Shown here in pieces: positions 1 to 11,584 of a DNA stretch of 64,000 bases. The number at the start of each line of letters is the position of its first letter. Position 1 is the stretch's first letter. The DNA comes from Tragulus kanchil (Eukaryota; Chordata; Mammalia; Artiodactyla; Tragulidae): contig JAIOJX010000025.1 of NCBI GenBank assembly GCA_022376925.1, forward strand, positions 139,583,301-139,647,300. The letters run 5' to 3'. Position numbers and translations under genes: made by a program. Under the pieces are notes generated by a model. It was given only the letters and a program-made list of their open reading frames with translations, ran no database searches and was not told the DNA's origin.

Positions 1-673
1 GGACGTTCCCAGAGGGCTGCCAGGGCTTTCTGTGGGCGCAGCACTCTTATTCAAGAGCAGCCGCCCACTGGCTTCTCCGTCACTTGCTTTGTGGCAGAAT
101 AGCTGTGCCCTGGTCTGGAGTTGCTGACACAAATGGTATTTATTAAGGGCAGATCGCCTCAATGAAAAGGCAGATTCTGGACAATGTGAATTTTCAGAAA
201 AGTGGGCATCTGGCTTGACGAACAGCCTTTCTATACGCCTGGGGTGAGGTGGGCTACACAGAAACAAAGCCATCCTGAAAGCACTAATATTTTGTCATGT
301 AGGTCCCATTGTCTTAACACCTTTAAATATTAATCTGCAGCAGGTGGGGGGAGGCACTAATAAGACTCTTACCCACCATTTCATGGAGGATCCGCTATGT
401 TCTAGGAAGGTTCCTGTCATTTTGGGCAGTCACAGCCGTCTCCAGTGGCCTCTTGTAGGAATCCATGCGCTCTCCGAGAACACACTCATGGGGCATCCTC
501 TTGCACCTGGTATGGATGTCACGTCTCATCTCCATCTTACTGTGAGTCTTTGGGTTACCAACTGCTTGGGGTCTTTGTGTGGTCTTTTATTACCTGGTTC
601 TTACCTTTCTCTGAGAAAGAAGTAGGAAGAAGATTCTGGAGTAAGTCTCAAACAGAAGTTAAAACAAGGTGGG
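1..673. other. Unique non-coding sequence
   Basis: I see no gene, RNA or recognisable repeat here. Open frames are short and lack codon-like structure. Confidence 0.5.
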
Positions 674-931
674 GGACTTCCCTTCTTTACCAGTGGGTAA
701 AGAGTCTGCCTTGCAGTGCAAGGAGTGCTGGTTCGATTCCTGGCACAGGAAGATCCCATATGCCGTGGAGTGGCTGGACTGGTGTGTCCAATTACCGAGC
801 CGGTGCTCTGCCACAAGGGCAGTCACAGCGATGGGAGGCCCACACAGGCCAAAGAATTAAGATGGATAAAAATAAATGAAGGACCAATCAAGAAGAGGTC
901 AAAAAATTAAAAACAAAAACAAAACAAAACA
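674..931 (+). mobile_element. CHR-type tRNA-Glu-derived SINE
   Basis: The head reads like the CHR consensus (ggacttccc, then gtaaagagtctgcc), followed by a tRNA B-box-like ggttcgattcctgg and the catatgccgtggagtggctg body. It ends in an A-rich tail (about 880-931). The family is tRNA-derived and occurs in ruminants, cetaceans and hippos. It is diverged and not a functional tRNA. Confidence 0.75.
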
Positions 932-1539
932 AGGTGGTCCTATCAGGGAAAGGAGTGACTAACAGAATTGCTGAACCCAGAAAAGGAGTGAAATCTGAGT
1001 GAATTCTGAAATTATAGCACCTAAAGACGGAGAGTGGGGCTAGGTGAGGTGAGGCAGGCCTTTCTGACGAATAGGCAACAGTTTGAGGCAAGATCTGTGG
1101 AAGCAGAGGATGTACAAGTCGATCAAACCAAAAAAAAGGTTTTTTAACAACAATTTCTGAGTGCCTCATTTGAGCCAGCTGCTTGCATGGTGAGTGGCCA
1201 TGGGAATGGGATAGAGAATGGGTTGCACATGCACTTGCACACTCACTTGTGTGTAGTAGGAGGTGACTGTAAAGTGGCCAGCCCCCTCTGAGACAGGTGT
1301 CAGTATCTTCTCCAACCAGAGATCCCTCTGGAGACCCAGCACCTCCCATTCTCTTGGAAAAGGCCATCTGCGACCCCTCCTCCATGACCTGGCTGATAGG
1401 ACCAAGGGCATAGGTCAGCACTAAAGGCGTGAGTCCATTGGATTGGCTAGAGCAGCGAGTGGATGATTCTGAACGAATGATCACAGAGATTTCACAGCAA
1501 AGGCTGTGGGTATGAAAGACGGTGCATTTACAGAGTGCC

Positions 1540-1650
1540 ACGTGCCTCACGTTGTTTGAGGGCCTAAGGATACAGTGATGCACAGGAGAAAGTCCCGTCC
1601 TCACTGAGCTTATGTTAAAGTGGAAAAATAGCCAAAGAAATAAAATGTCA
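1540..1650 (-). repeat. Probable L2 fragment
   Basis: The pattern 'gatacagtgatgcacagg ... gtcccgtcctcactgagctta' matches the reverse complement of the L2 3' region. It is short and diverged, so the assignment is tentative. The interval 932-1539 before it shows nothing recognisable. Confidence 0.45.
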
Positions 1651-1663
1651 GTGGTCACTGTCC

Positions 1664-1995
1664 TAGTCAGTTTGGGCTGCTATAATAAAGTGCTATAGAC
1701 TAAGTGGCTTATAAACAACAGAACCTTATTTCTCTTGGTTCCAGAGGCTAGGGAACCTGAGATCAGAGTGCCGGAGTGGTTCTGGTGAGAACCTGCTGCT
1801 TGGTTTGGAGACAGCTGTCTTTTTTTTAGCTGTGTCCTCAGTGCTAGAAAGAGGGCCATGGTCTCTTCTTTGAAGGGCACTGATTGCGTTCCTAAAGGCT
1901 CCACCCTGATGGCCTGATTACCAAAGGCCCCACATCATACTGGGGTTCAGTTTCAACATATGAGTTGTGGGGATAGGACACCAACATTTGACACT
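1664..1995 (+). repeat. Ancient interspersed repeat, family not assigned
   Basis: It starts with 'gtttgggctgctataataaa', continues with gtggcttataaacaacagaa, and ends near 'tttcaacatatgagttgtgg'. This arrangement is a common dispersed eutherian repeat that I recognise by pattern. I cannot name its family reliably without a library search. Confidence 0.6.
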
Positions 1996-4900
1996 TTGCA
2001 GTGATAAAGGCAATGGAGTGATAAATCAGGGTCATCTGATGGAATATAATTGAATAAGATAGATTTTGCCATTTGGGGGCAGTCAAGGAAGGCCCCTTTC
2101 AAGAATGTGACAGAAGTCAATGGGCAGGGGCCCATGCCCACAAATGGGAAGATACTTGACAGGTGGAAGAGTCCCTGAGGGAAACAGAGATGCGAGGGGC
2201 TGTGTGGTCCCTGAGGGATTTAGGGAGGCCATAGGGAATTCCTGGTAGACTTCTGGTATTTCTCCCTCCCTCCCTCTCTCTCTGTCCCTCCCTCCCTCTT
2301 TTGAGCTAGCTAGAATGGGCCTCCTGTTTTGCAGGCCAAAGTGCTTCCACTAAGAGCAGGGATAAATGAAGAAGGTTCTGGATGGCAGTCTGCAGTTTTG
2401 GACTTCACTCTGTCTCTGAAAGGGCTTTTGAGCAGAGTAGAGCATGTCTTCATGCTCTGGCGTCAGGGAAAACATTCCTTTTTGAGAGTGGAAAGCTACT
2501 GATTGTACTGAAGCATGCTTTCCCCTGCCAATTGCTGGAACAAGAAAAACAACCACCGCCAGCAATCTGGCCAGCCACCACCTGTTCTCAATGCCTGTGC
2601 GTCGTGTTTAGCTTAGCCGGGCAACTCCAACAGCACCTGGGATGCAAAAACATCCTGGATTTCTCCAAACACCGCGGCGGGGCTGTTTAAACAGCACGAT
2701 ATGCAGGAAATAGTCGTTATCTCCACACCTCCTGCAGCCGGTGGGGCGGATTATTGGACGAGCTTCAGCGGGCCCCTCCAGTGAGCACCAGTCCTACCAA
2801 CCTAGATCTCCCACCCAAGGGGATATGCTGCCAGCGGGTAGGTGGGGGTGACGGAGCCAGGCTGCTCCTCAGGATGTTAGAGGGGAATTAAGGTTTGATT
2901 CTTTCCCCCTGGATGGGGTCATCTCTGCACCTCAAGATGAACTGATCAGCACAAAAACTGGGTGCAGATTTGCAAGGGAAGGGAAGAAGCTGCAGTTTCT
3001 GCATGCATTTTCCACAGGGGCTACCTTGGTCAAGGACGAACGGGGAAGGTGGAGGTTGGCGGAAGGGTCTCGTTTCTCTTCCTTTCCCCTGGAAAGGGAG
3101 AGGATATGCTGTCAGCCATGGCCTGGTGTCTTCCTTCCCTTCATTTCCTCTTTCCCTTCCACACCTGGCAGCAATCAAAGCTGACCTCAGAGGGAAAACA
3201 GTTGTTATCAGTTTGAGCTGGATGAGGTTCTCATCAGAGAAACAGGTTGGTAGTCAATAACTCTGTGAGACTTTTAAAACTCCTCTTCGTTTTATAGTCA
3301 CGCATGGTCACCCTCTGGTGTACTCTGATGTGCCTGCCTATGCTTTTGTGGTTGTTAAACTCTACTTAAAAGTCAGACCCTTTATTCATGTGAATTTTTT
3401 AGAGCTGGATTAGGGAGCAGGTCAGCTGAGCTACTTCCTAGGGAGGCAACTATACTGGATTCTGGAATACATCAGAAATACAGTACTTTTAAAACTCAGG
3501 TTTCCACGTGCTGTTATCTTCAAAAGCTTCAAAATGTTCATTGTTCCTAATCCTAGTGAAGTAGAGGCCTTCATGTGGAAACAAAAACACAAACCACTCT
3601 TGGCTGGCGGTGGCCAATTTTGTTTTTGTGACCTGAGCACGTGTGAAGTTCAGTGGGCCCCAACCAAGCCTGCCCGGCCAGCCAGCCAGCAGCCAAAATT
3701 CTGAAACCCAACGGCACGTCACTGAGTACCACTTACTAAGGACAAATGATTTATTTGATCACATAAAGTTTTAAGCCCTTTAATGTCTCCTAAAATAGAT
3801 CTGACTTGGCTGTATTCAGATTTGCATCCTAAATAAGAAACGAACATTTCAGAAAATGGAATGTTTTGTTAACAGAACGGCAAAACAAAACAGCATAAAA
3901 ATACATTGACAAAGTCACGTAAGCTGCTTTTATCCCAGTGAGTCTGAAGGGCTGGGTGTGAGTGCACAGTACCTAACAGTTAGGAAAAATGGAAGATCAG
4001 TGAAAAGAAAGACAATGGCAAGTAAGTTAAAGTATTATGTTAATGATAAATATATGGGATCATCTGTTGTCCTGAACATATATATATATATAATTTTTAT
4101 CAAGAGAAGTCACTTCATCTCCTTTTCACTCCCACTATATGCTCTCAGTCAATATTTAAAGAATTGGCACAAACCATTAGCCAGGACAGAGAACCCATAT
4201 GCCCCCGACTAGCCTGATTAGGTGGAATCCTCGTCCTTGTAGGATGAGGGTAAGGTGGAAGACCCACTCCTGACCTCTTCCTCCTCTCTGTTTGATCATT
4301 GTATGATGGTTCCAAATCTTCATCGCTTTCTCTACACTCACGAGTCTCCACTGACTCTATTCTTGTATTTTTTACCACTTCTTAGCTAGTGGTCCCCAAA
4401 TTCCAGTGCTCAGAGCAGCCCTGGCCCTTCACCAAGTTCAAACTACATGGTAAGTGGTGAAAGAAAACATAATCACCCTGTCATGAGTTTTTGCAAGCAC
4501 AAATGAATATAAACCATTTTTTTTCATTATGGAATAATGTCTGCCTTACTTGTATGGTTGTTAAAAAATTCTTTTATGAAATAATGAGTATAGGAGATGA
4601 AACAAATCTTTTGGCAGGCTAAATATAAAATTATTAACCATGTGTTCTCATACTTTTTATTATAATTGTACTTGTCTGTAAAATTTCAAAATTGGGGCAC
4701 CACCATCTTAAGGTACATTTAAAAGATGCTCTATGCTTTATTGAAAAAAAAGTAAATAGGGCTTTTCTTCTGATAATGATGTTATACATGTTTATTTAAA
4801 ATTCTAGAAAATACAGATATGATAGAATTGGTGACACCAGAAGTCTTCATGTGTCAGTAATCAGAACTCTCCCCCGTCCCCCACTCCCTTTCTGAGAAGG

Positions 4901-5654
4901 CTGGGCTCTAGTGTTTTGCCTTGAAATGCAAGGCTGCAGAACAGGCAAGAAGAGAGAACCTAAACTGATCTTTTTTAGTGGAAAGAGCTTAGAGCTATTG
5001 AAAGAACAGAAAGGATCTCGGTAGGAGGGAGAGGAAGAAGGATGGAGTTTTACTTGGAGCTGTTAAGGAAAAACGTAGAAAAAAAAGACTTAAAGATATT
5101 TTTCCAAATGTCATGCCATCTAATATCTCTTCCCCACTCTCTTCAAAAGAATTTCATAAAGATTTAAATTGCTTTTAAAATTGTCTTTTCTTGTTTTTAA
5201 ATTTTGGAATCTTTTGCATGCAAAACTGTGTTGAAGCTGACTATGGAATCACTCAGTTTTATTTGGGTTACAAAGGGAAAACCAAAATTTGACAAATGCA
5301 TAGTTCCACTTTCAGCACCTATTAGATTTCTAAAAATATTGTCAAGAGAGTATTTCACATGTATTTCATTCCTCTGAGGAGAGCAAGCACGTGAGACAAT
5401 AACTCATATTCTTTTCAAGAAGCTTACTAGCCACGGGCTTCTTTTGATAATGGGATGCCAGTGTCCTCATTGGTTTGGGCTCTGCTAGAATGTTTCTTTC
5501 TGATAAAGGCCTTCTGGCTGCTGGAACATGTGACTGATGCTTTAGGTGCAATCCAGGGATTTCTTGGTACTTCTGAAAGCTTGTGTTTCTTCCCTATTTC
5601 TCCATGGTGTTTGACAGTTAATCCTTTAATATCATCTTCAGTTATCTCTGTTGC
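1996..5654. other. Mostly unique non-coding sequence
   Basis: No gene is recognisable. There is a pyrimidine-rich simple repeat at about 2260-2303, a perfect 14-bp palindrome at 2682-2695 in a small GC-richer patch, and a short (TA)n run near 4078-4094. The rest is AT-leaning intergenic or intronic DNA. Confidence 0.5.
2260..2303. repeat. (TCCC)n / CT-rich simple repeat
   Basis: Tandem tccc/tctc units on the + strand form a pyrimidine-only tract, interrupted once by tg. Confidence 0.85.
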
Positions 5655-5790
5655 ATGTTAGTTCCACAAACACCTAGTAAATGGCTTCTATCTGCCAGGT
5701 GTGTCTCTTGGGTCTGGAGACGGAGATGAAGACAGTTGAGAGTGTGGTCCGTGCCCTTGACGGTGGGAGAGGGAAAACCTCACACTGACC
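5655..5790 (-). repeat. Probable L2 fragment
   Basis: 'atctgccaggtgtgtctc', a gagatgaagacag core and 'gtccgtgcccttgacgg' resemble the antisense L2 3' region (cactatgtgccaggcac ... tccctgccctca). It is diverged. Confidence 0.4.
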
Positions 5791-6066
5791 TCTTCACACC
5801 ATCCCACTGAACTATCAACAACCCCCACTGTTATATAGATGTGATGCTAAGTGGGAGACCTGGGAAGGACACCTCTATCTGCCTGGCTTTAAGGATTTGT
5901 CTGATAGGAAAACTTATGGTTACCAAAAGGTAAGGAGTAGGGAGGAATAAACTAGCAGTTTGAGATCAGCAGATACAATCTACTCTATATAAAGTAGGTA
6001 AACAATCAGGACCTACTGTATAGCACAGGGGACTATATTCCATATCCTGTAATAAGCCTTAATGGA

Positions 6067-6190
6067 GGGGAATTCCCTGGTGGTCCACTTGTTACAACTC
6101 TGTGCTTTCACTGCAGGTGACACAGGTTCAGAGCTGGTAGGGGTACCAAGATCCTGCAAACTGTGTAGCACAAGCAAAAAAAAAAAAATC
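6067..6190 (+). mobile_element. CHR-type SINE inserted in L1
   Basis: The head 'ggaattccctggtggtccac' and 'caagatcctgcaaactgtg' are followed by a 12-A tail at the 3' end. Sequence on both sides belongs to one L1 3' UTR. Confidence 0.8.
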
Positions 6191-6214
6191 ATCATGGAAA
6201 ATAATATGAAAAAG

Positions 6215-6237
6215 AATATATATATATATATATATAG
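6215..6237. repeat. (TA)n microsatellite
   Basis: About eleven TA units lie at the L1/Bov-tA junction. L1 3' UTRs carry a short TA-rich tract here that may have expanded. Confidence 0.9.
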
Positions 6238-6440
6238 TTTTTTAGTTGTTAAGTTGTATCTGACTATTTATGATCCCATTGACTGTAGCCACCAGGCTCC
6301 TCTGTCCAGGGGATTTCCCAGGCAAGAATACTGGAGTGGATTGCCATTTCTTCCTCCAGAGGATCTTTCTGCCCTAGGGATCGAACCCACATCTCCTGAT
6401 TGGCAGGTGGATTCCTTACTCTGAGCCACCCAGTAAGCCC
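6238..6440 (-). mobile_element. Bov-tA SINE inserted in L1
   Basis: This is the reverse complement of Bov-tA: 'caccaggctcctctgtcca', 'caagaatactggagtgg', 'gatcgaacccacatctcc', ending in 'cccagtaagccc'. L1 sequence resumes immediately afterwards, so this is a secondary insertion. Confidence 0.9.
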
Positions 6441-6522
6441 ATGTATATGTCGGACTCACTTTGCTGTAGAGCAGAAATTAACAGAGCATTGTAAATCAAC
6501 TCTATCTCAATAAATAGATATA

Positions 6523-6745
6523 CTGGATTTCCCTAGTGGCCCAGTGGTTAAAAACCTGCTTGCCAATCTAGGGGACACTGATTCAATCCCTGGTCCAGGA
6601 ACTAAGATCCTACATACCTCAGAGCAATTCAGCTCATGCATCACAACTACTCAAGACTGCATATGCCCTAGAGCATGTGCTCTACAGCAAGAGAAGCCAC
6701 TGCAGTGAGAAGTGCGTGCAGTCGTAAGTAAATAAATACAATAGT
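6523..6745 (+). mobile_element. CHR-type SINE
   Basis: The head 'ggatttccctagtggcccag', the B-box-like 'gattcaatccctggtcc', a body with agagaagccactgcagtgag, and a short A-rich end (gtaagtaaataaataca). It lies directly after the L1 3' end. Confidence 0.85.
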
Positions 6746-7228
6746 AGAAAAACAGATACCATCTGTGCTCTTTCTGCAATGCTGTGCCACCCTGGGTTTG
6801 ACTGGTAGGCTGAGGGGCAAATCCATAGTTGGGAGAAAGAGAACTACATTTGAGTATCCACAATGCGACTGTCACTTTAGAAATACGGTTTAAAGGACAT
6901 AAAATTTAGTCGCTGAACATCAAGTCTAGTCCTTGCCCTTTCTCCATGGAGAGAGGATCGAGATGTCTTTTAATTGGAGGAAACAGCTGCATATTTAGAA
7001 TCTGAGAATGAGAAGGTAGAGAGATGGGAGCCCTTGCGATGAGGTCCTGGAAAGGGTAGAAATTAGTATTTCAAGATACTGAAGAGGCAAAATGGGCAGA
7101 ACAGAGAAAGTTGAGGTGCATTTTTCTGAGAAAGGAGATGCATTTATCCTGGATTGAGTTTGAAGGAGGGATGATGGACAAAGCACATTCAAAGACTGAG
7201 AGGAGAGTTTGGAGGATTTACCCCCAGG
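6746..7228. other. Unique non-coding sequence
   Basis: I see no gene or clear repeat in this interval. Confidence 0.45.
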
Positions 7229-7460
7229 CAGGTTTTCTCAGGGGCATCCCTGGGGGTTCAGACAGTAAAGAGTCTGCCTGCAGCACAGGAGACCTGAGTT
7301 CGATTCCTGGGTTGGGAAGATCCCCTGGAGAAGGGAATGACTTACCCACTCCAGTAGTCTTGCCTGGAGAATCCCATGGACAGTGGAGCCTGGTGGGCTA
7401 TAGTCCATGGGGTCACAAAGAGTCAGACATGACCAAGGGACTTACATTTTCAGGTTTTCT
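7229..7460 (+). mobile_element. Bov-tA SINE with target-site duplication
   Basis: The body at about 7239-7450 contains 'gtaaagagtctgcctgcag', 'gttcgattcctgggttgg', 'gatcccctggagaaggga' and 'agtccatggggtcacaaag'. A direct repeat, caggttttct, lies at 7229-7238 and 7451-7460 and is the likely target-site duplication. The tRNA-like head is not a functional tRNA. Confidence 0.9.
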
Positions 7461-9258
7461 TAGAGGTTAGTGGGTCCTGTGATGAAGGTTCCATCTGATA
7501 ATCTCCGAGGGGTATGGCTGTCCTAACACACAAGAGTTCAATTGCTTGGACTCGTGATAGAACCTGGAGAAGTAACATAGATACATATGCAGTAGGTGGG
7601 AAGGAAGCACCTACACGTTTGGCACCACCTCCATCTATAATGGTCACGTCAAACAAACCCAAAAAGAAACAGTGAATTTGGGAGCTTGGGGCAACTGTTA
7701 GATCCATTTAGTGCAGAAGAGTTTGTCAGTAGAGACCTTGCTGAAAAGAGATGATAAAGAGGCCTTGAACACTCACTCGATCTAAGTCTCAGTTGAGTGG
7801 TGGGAATCAACTTTGCTCCTACTTGAGGGAAGAGAAAGATGATTAAGTCAGAAGGAGAAAAATGATTAAGTCATTAGACAAAGCAAGAGCTGACAACAAT
7901 GATAAAGCATTGGTATATCCAAAGGGCTTTTTCTGGTACTAACAGCAGTATTTTACACTTTAAAAAAAGAGGGTGATGTCAACCAACTTTTCTTGCTGAC
8001 TATATTAAGCATTAAAAATAGTTTCACTGCACTGGGTGATATTTAATGGTATGGTGTGTTTGTCCTCTCTGCTTTCCCCGAGCCTCAAGTTGGTTTGCCC
8101 TCAGGACCCGTCTCCTTCATGAGGTACCTGGAAGCAACCCATGAAATGAGTTACAAGGCTGGGAAAACATGAAGAACCACTTCTTAGTGAGTCTCCACCT
8201 ATGTCCTGTGGCATTTTCCTTCTGTCCACAGGACATCTCCCTGAGACTGACTTCCTTATAAACTGAGTTGATGTTTCTCTTGCACTGACCCTGAAAAGTA
8301 GATATCTTTTTGGCGTCTTTCCGCATTTCTTTTCTGAGACTTTCTTCCTGTTCTTGTGTCTGTCTCCAGTCGGGGTGTCTCATAGGCCTGACAATTTAGA
8401 GGACATCTTTGCTAAGGTGAAGATAATACTTAGCCCTCTCAGTGGTACTAGAATTTCATAGGGGCCACTGAGGACCCCTAGTTTGACTGAACTGTAATGA
8501 AACAATGGTAAAATTTTAGGTCTAATAGGCTCCTGGGGAAGGGTTTTAAGAGAAAACTAAGGAGTCCTTCAACAGTATCCTGTGAGAAACTTCATTCTTA
8601 GAATCCCTGAGCTCATTGGACTCTGATGTCCTGGGGTTGTGAATAGCATGAGGTTCATGCTCAGACAGACTATTCTCTTCCTCTGTCAGCCAACAATGAC
8701 CAGCTAAGCACCCACTGCAACGTTTAAAAGTATTCCAGTAGCCAAATCAGTCAGTAATTCTTAATTCATCAGAAAGTGATAAAAAAAAAAATGATCTGTG
8801 CATTTGAGCAGTAAGGATGATGACTGATCTGGGCTCAGCTCGGGGGGTGATGATGCCTGGTAGATAAGTTGTTTCCCTTTGGGTCTCATTCTCAGTCAAG
8901 CAAAAACTGTACAACCTGCGGTAGGTCAGCCATCAGAGATTTAGGTTGTTAAATGGCAGCTGGGGCTGGGGATATGGGGTGACTTCTGAGGAATTCAGTT
9001 CTACAGAAGTTTAAAGACTATGAGGGTGCCTTTATTTTGGTCAAGTGCAAGCCGTCCTTCTGTCCTCTGCATGTGATAAACCAGGACCTAAGAAGGGAAA
9101 GTTAGATAATCCAGGATGGAAACTTGGCTGCAGAGCATCCAGCCTGACATGGATGCAGACATTTCTCCTGCCTTGTCTTGTTTCCTGCTGTAAATCATCC
9201 TGCGAAGAACAGGCAACAGCAACTTCAATTCATATACATTTGAAGGATGGTGACTTCT
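7461..9258. other. Unique non-coding sequence
   Basis: No gene, RNA or confident repeat was found. Scattered short frames are the only open reading frames. Confidence 0.45.
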
Positions 9259-9776
9259 GCATTATCCATGGTGAAAATCACAGCCAACAATCAATATGTA
9301 TTTTCAGGCAAAGAACCATCATTCATTTCTGTTATCAGACAATCTCAGGCAAAATTCATATCTTTTGTGACTTGAATGCACAACAATTTCAACCACCTTT
9401 ATTACTGTGACTGAGAAGAAGGCTTTGCCCTGACTGGTATTGAGTTGCCACCGTTTTCTGAACAGCCTATTAGGGTGTCCAGGATCACTGTGAGTTTTGG
9501 GAGAAGAAAAGGGGGAAGTGAGGGAAAGAAAAAGCTGCCCTTAGGGAAAAAGCTATTTTTTCGTTAGCTTGAAGCAGCTTAATTTGTTATCATTGATACT
9601 GAGTGTAATGTTGATTTAAGTTTTGCATTTGGCAGTATTGATTTTACAATGAAAAGTCAGACATCAGTCATTATCTAACAATGACCTGCATGATGAGAAT
9701 TTCAGACCCAGCATGACACAGAGGATGAATGACCACCAGAAGATAAAGGGTCTTGTCCTGGCTCTTTGAAGACTTA

Positions 9777-10202
9777 GCTTGAGTGACACTTTGTGGTTCA
9801 CTGGCTCAGTTGTGTTTGAATCTTGGCAACCCCATGGACTGCAGCATGCCAGACTTCCCTGTCCTTCACCATTTCCCAGAGTTTGCTCAGACTCATGTCC
9901 ATTGAGTCAATGATGCCATCCAACCATCTCATCCTCTATTATCCCCTTCTCCTCCTGCTCTCAATCTTTCCCAGCATCAGGGTCTTTTCCAATGAGTTGG
10001 TAGTTCTTATCAGGTGACCCAAGTATTGGAGCTTCAGCGTCAGTCCTTCCAATGAATATTCAGGGTTGATTTCCTTTAGGATTGACTGGTTTGATTTTCT
10101 TGCTGTCCAAGTGACCCTCAAGAGTCTTCTCCAGCACCACAGTTTGAAGGCATCAATTCTTCGGCGCTCCATGAAGCATCACTGCTTCGGCTTGAGTGAC
10201 AC
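9777..10202 (-). mobile_element. BovB (RTE) 3' fragment with 13-bp TSD
   Basis: The minus-strand frame at 9939-10172 encodes the C-terminal tail of BovB ORF2 (RRIDAFKLWCWRRLLRVTW near its start). The insertion body is about 9790-10189. It is flanked by the identical direct repeat gcttgagtgacac at 9777-9789 and 10190-10202, a clear target-site duplication. The element is 5'-truncated and dead. Confidence 0.92.
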
Positions 10203-10955
10203 AAGCCAAGTCACTTTACCTCGGTGGGCTTCAGATTTTGCATCTATCAGGAGACAGAGGTGGAATACCTAATATGCCTTCTGCCTCTAAGAGTCCTTGA
10301 CCCTATCATCGGGATTATAGTTTACTGTTCATTAACATCATAAATGCCTAAAGTGAGTCAGGTTTCTATTGAAGCTAGGTTGCTTCCAACTCTTTGCTGT
10401 GCATCAGTGACAGCAACCCTTCAATCATTTAAAAGGGGCATTATCCATGGTGAAAATCACAGCCAACAATCAATATGTATTTTCAGGCAAAGAACCATCA
10501 TTCATTTCTGTTATCAGACAATCTCAGGCAAAATTCATATCTTTTGTGACTTGAATGCACAACAATTTCAACCACCTTTATTACTGTGACTGAGAAGAAG
10601 GCTTTGCCCTGACTGGTATTGAGTTGCCACCGTTTTCTGAACAGCCTATTAGGGTGTCCAGGATCACTGTGAGTTTTGGGAGAAGAAAAGGGGGAAGTGA
10701 GGGAAAGAAAAAGCTGCCCTTAGGGAAAAAGCTATTTTTTCGTTAGCTTGAAGCAGCTTAATTTGTTATCATTGATACTGAGTGTAATGTTGATTTAAGT
10801 TTTGCATTTGGCAGTATTGATTTTACAATGAAAAGTCAGACATCAGTCATTATCTAACAATGACCTGCATGATGAGAATTTCAGACCCAGCATGACACAG
10901 AGGATGAATGACCACCAGAAGATAAAGGGTCTTGTCCTGGCTCTTTGAAGACTTA

Positions 10956-11381
10956 GCTTGAGTGACACTTTGTGGTTCACTGGCTCAGTTGTGTTTGAAT
11001 CTTGGCAACCCCATGGACTGCAGCATGCCAGACTTCCCTGTCCTTCACCATTTCCCAGAGTTTGCTCAGACTCATGTCCATTGAGTCAATGATGCCATCC
11101 AACCATCTCATCCTCTATTATCCCCTTCTCCTCCTGCTCTCAATCTTTCCCAGCATCAGGGTCTTTTCCAATGAGTTGGTAGTTCTTATCAGGTGACCCA
11201 AGTATTGGAGCTTCAGCGTCAGTCCTTCCAATGAATATTCAGGGTTGATTTCCTTTAGGATTGACTGGTTTGATTTTCTTGCTGTCCAAGTGACCCTCAA
11301 GAGTCTTCTCCAGCACCACAGTTTGAAGGCATCAATTCTTCGGCGCTCCATGAAGCATCACTGCTTCGGCTTGAGTGACAC
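10956..11381 (-). mobile_element. BovB 3' fragment, second copy
   Basis: Same element as 9777-10202, shifted by exactly 1,179 bp with both target-site duplications. It is copied by the surrounding tandem duplication and is not an independent insertion. Confidence 0.92.
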
Positions 11382-11584
11382 AAGCCAAGTCACTTTACCT
11401 CGGTGGGCTTCAGATTTTGCATCTATCAGGAGACAGAGGTGGAATACCTAATATGCCTTCTGCCTCTAAGAGTCCTTGACCCTATCATCGGGATTATAGT
11501 TTACTGTTCATTAACATCATAAATGCCTAAAGTGAGTCAGGTTTCTATTGAATGCCAGTAGGTTGCTTCCAACTCTTTGCTGTG

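Larger units (their letters stand above)
5910..6520 (+). mobile_element. Ruminant L1 3' end, interrupted by two SINEs
   Basis: Segments 5910-6066, about 6191-6237 and 6441-6519 join into one L1 3' UTR: 'cctactgtatagcacaggg', then 'gaaaataatatgaaaaag', then 'actttgctgtagagcag' and 'attgtaaatcaactctatct'. The element was split by a CHR SINE and a Bov-tA SINE, so the L1 is the oldest of the three. It carries no coding capacity. Confidence 0.75.
9259..11584 (+). repeat. Tandem duplication 1 (offset about 1,179 bp)
   Basis: Copy A is 9259-10401 and copy B is 10438-11584. They are near-identical in the middle. The end of A reads 'ctattgaagctaggttg' where B reads 'attgaatgccagtaggttg'. The 36-bp spacer is a degraded version of the sequence upstream of A (both contain acagcaac, then ttcaat). 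Probable unmerged contig overlap. Confidence 0.95.
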
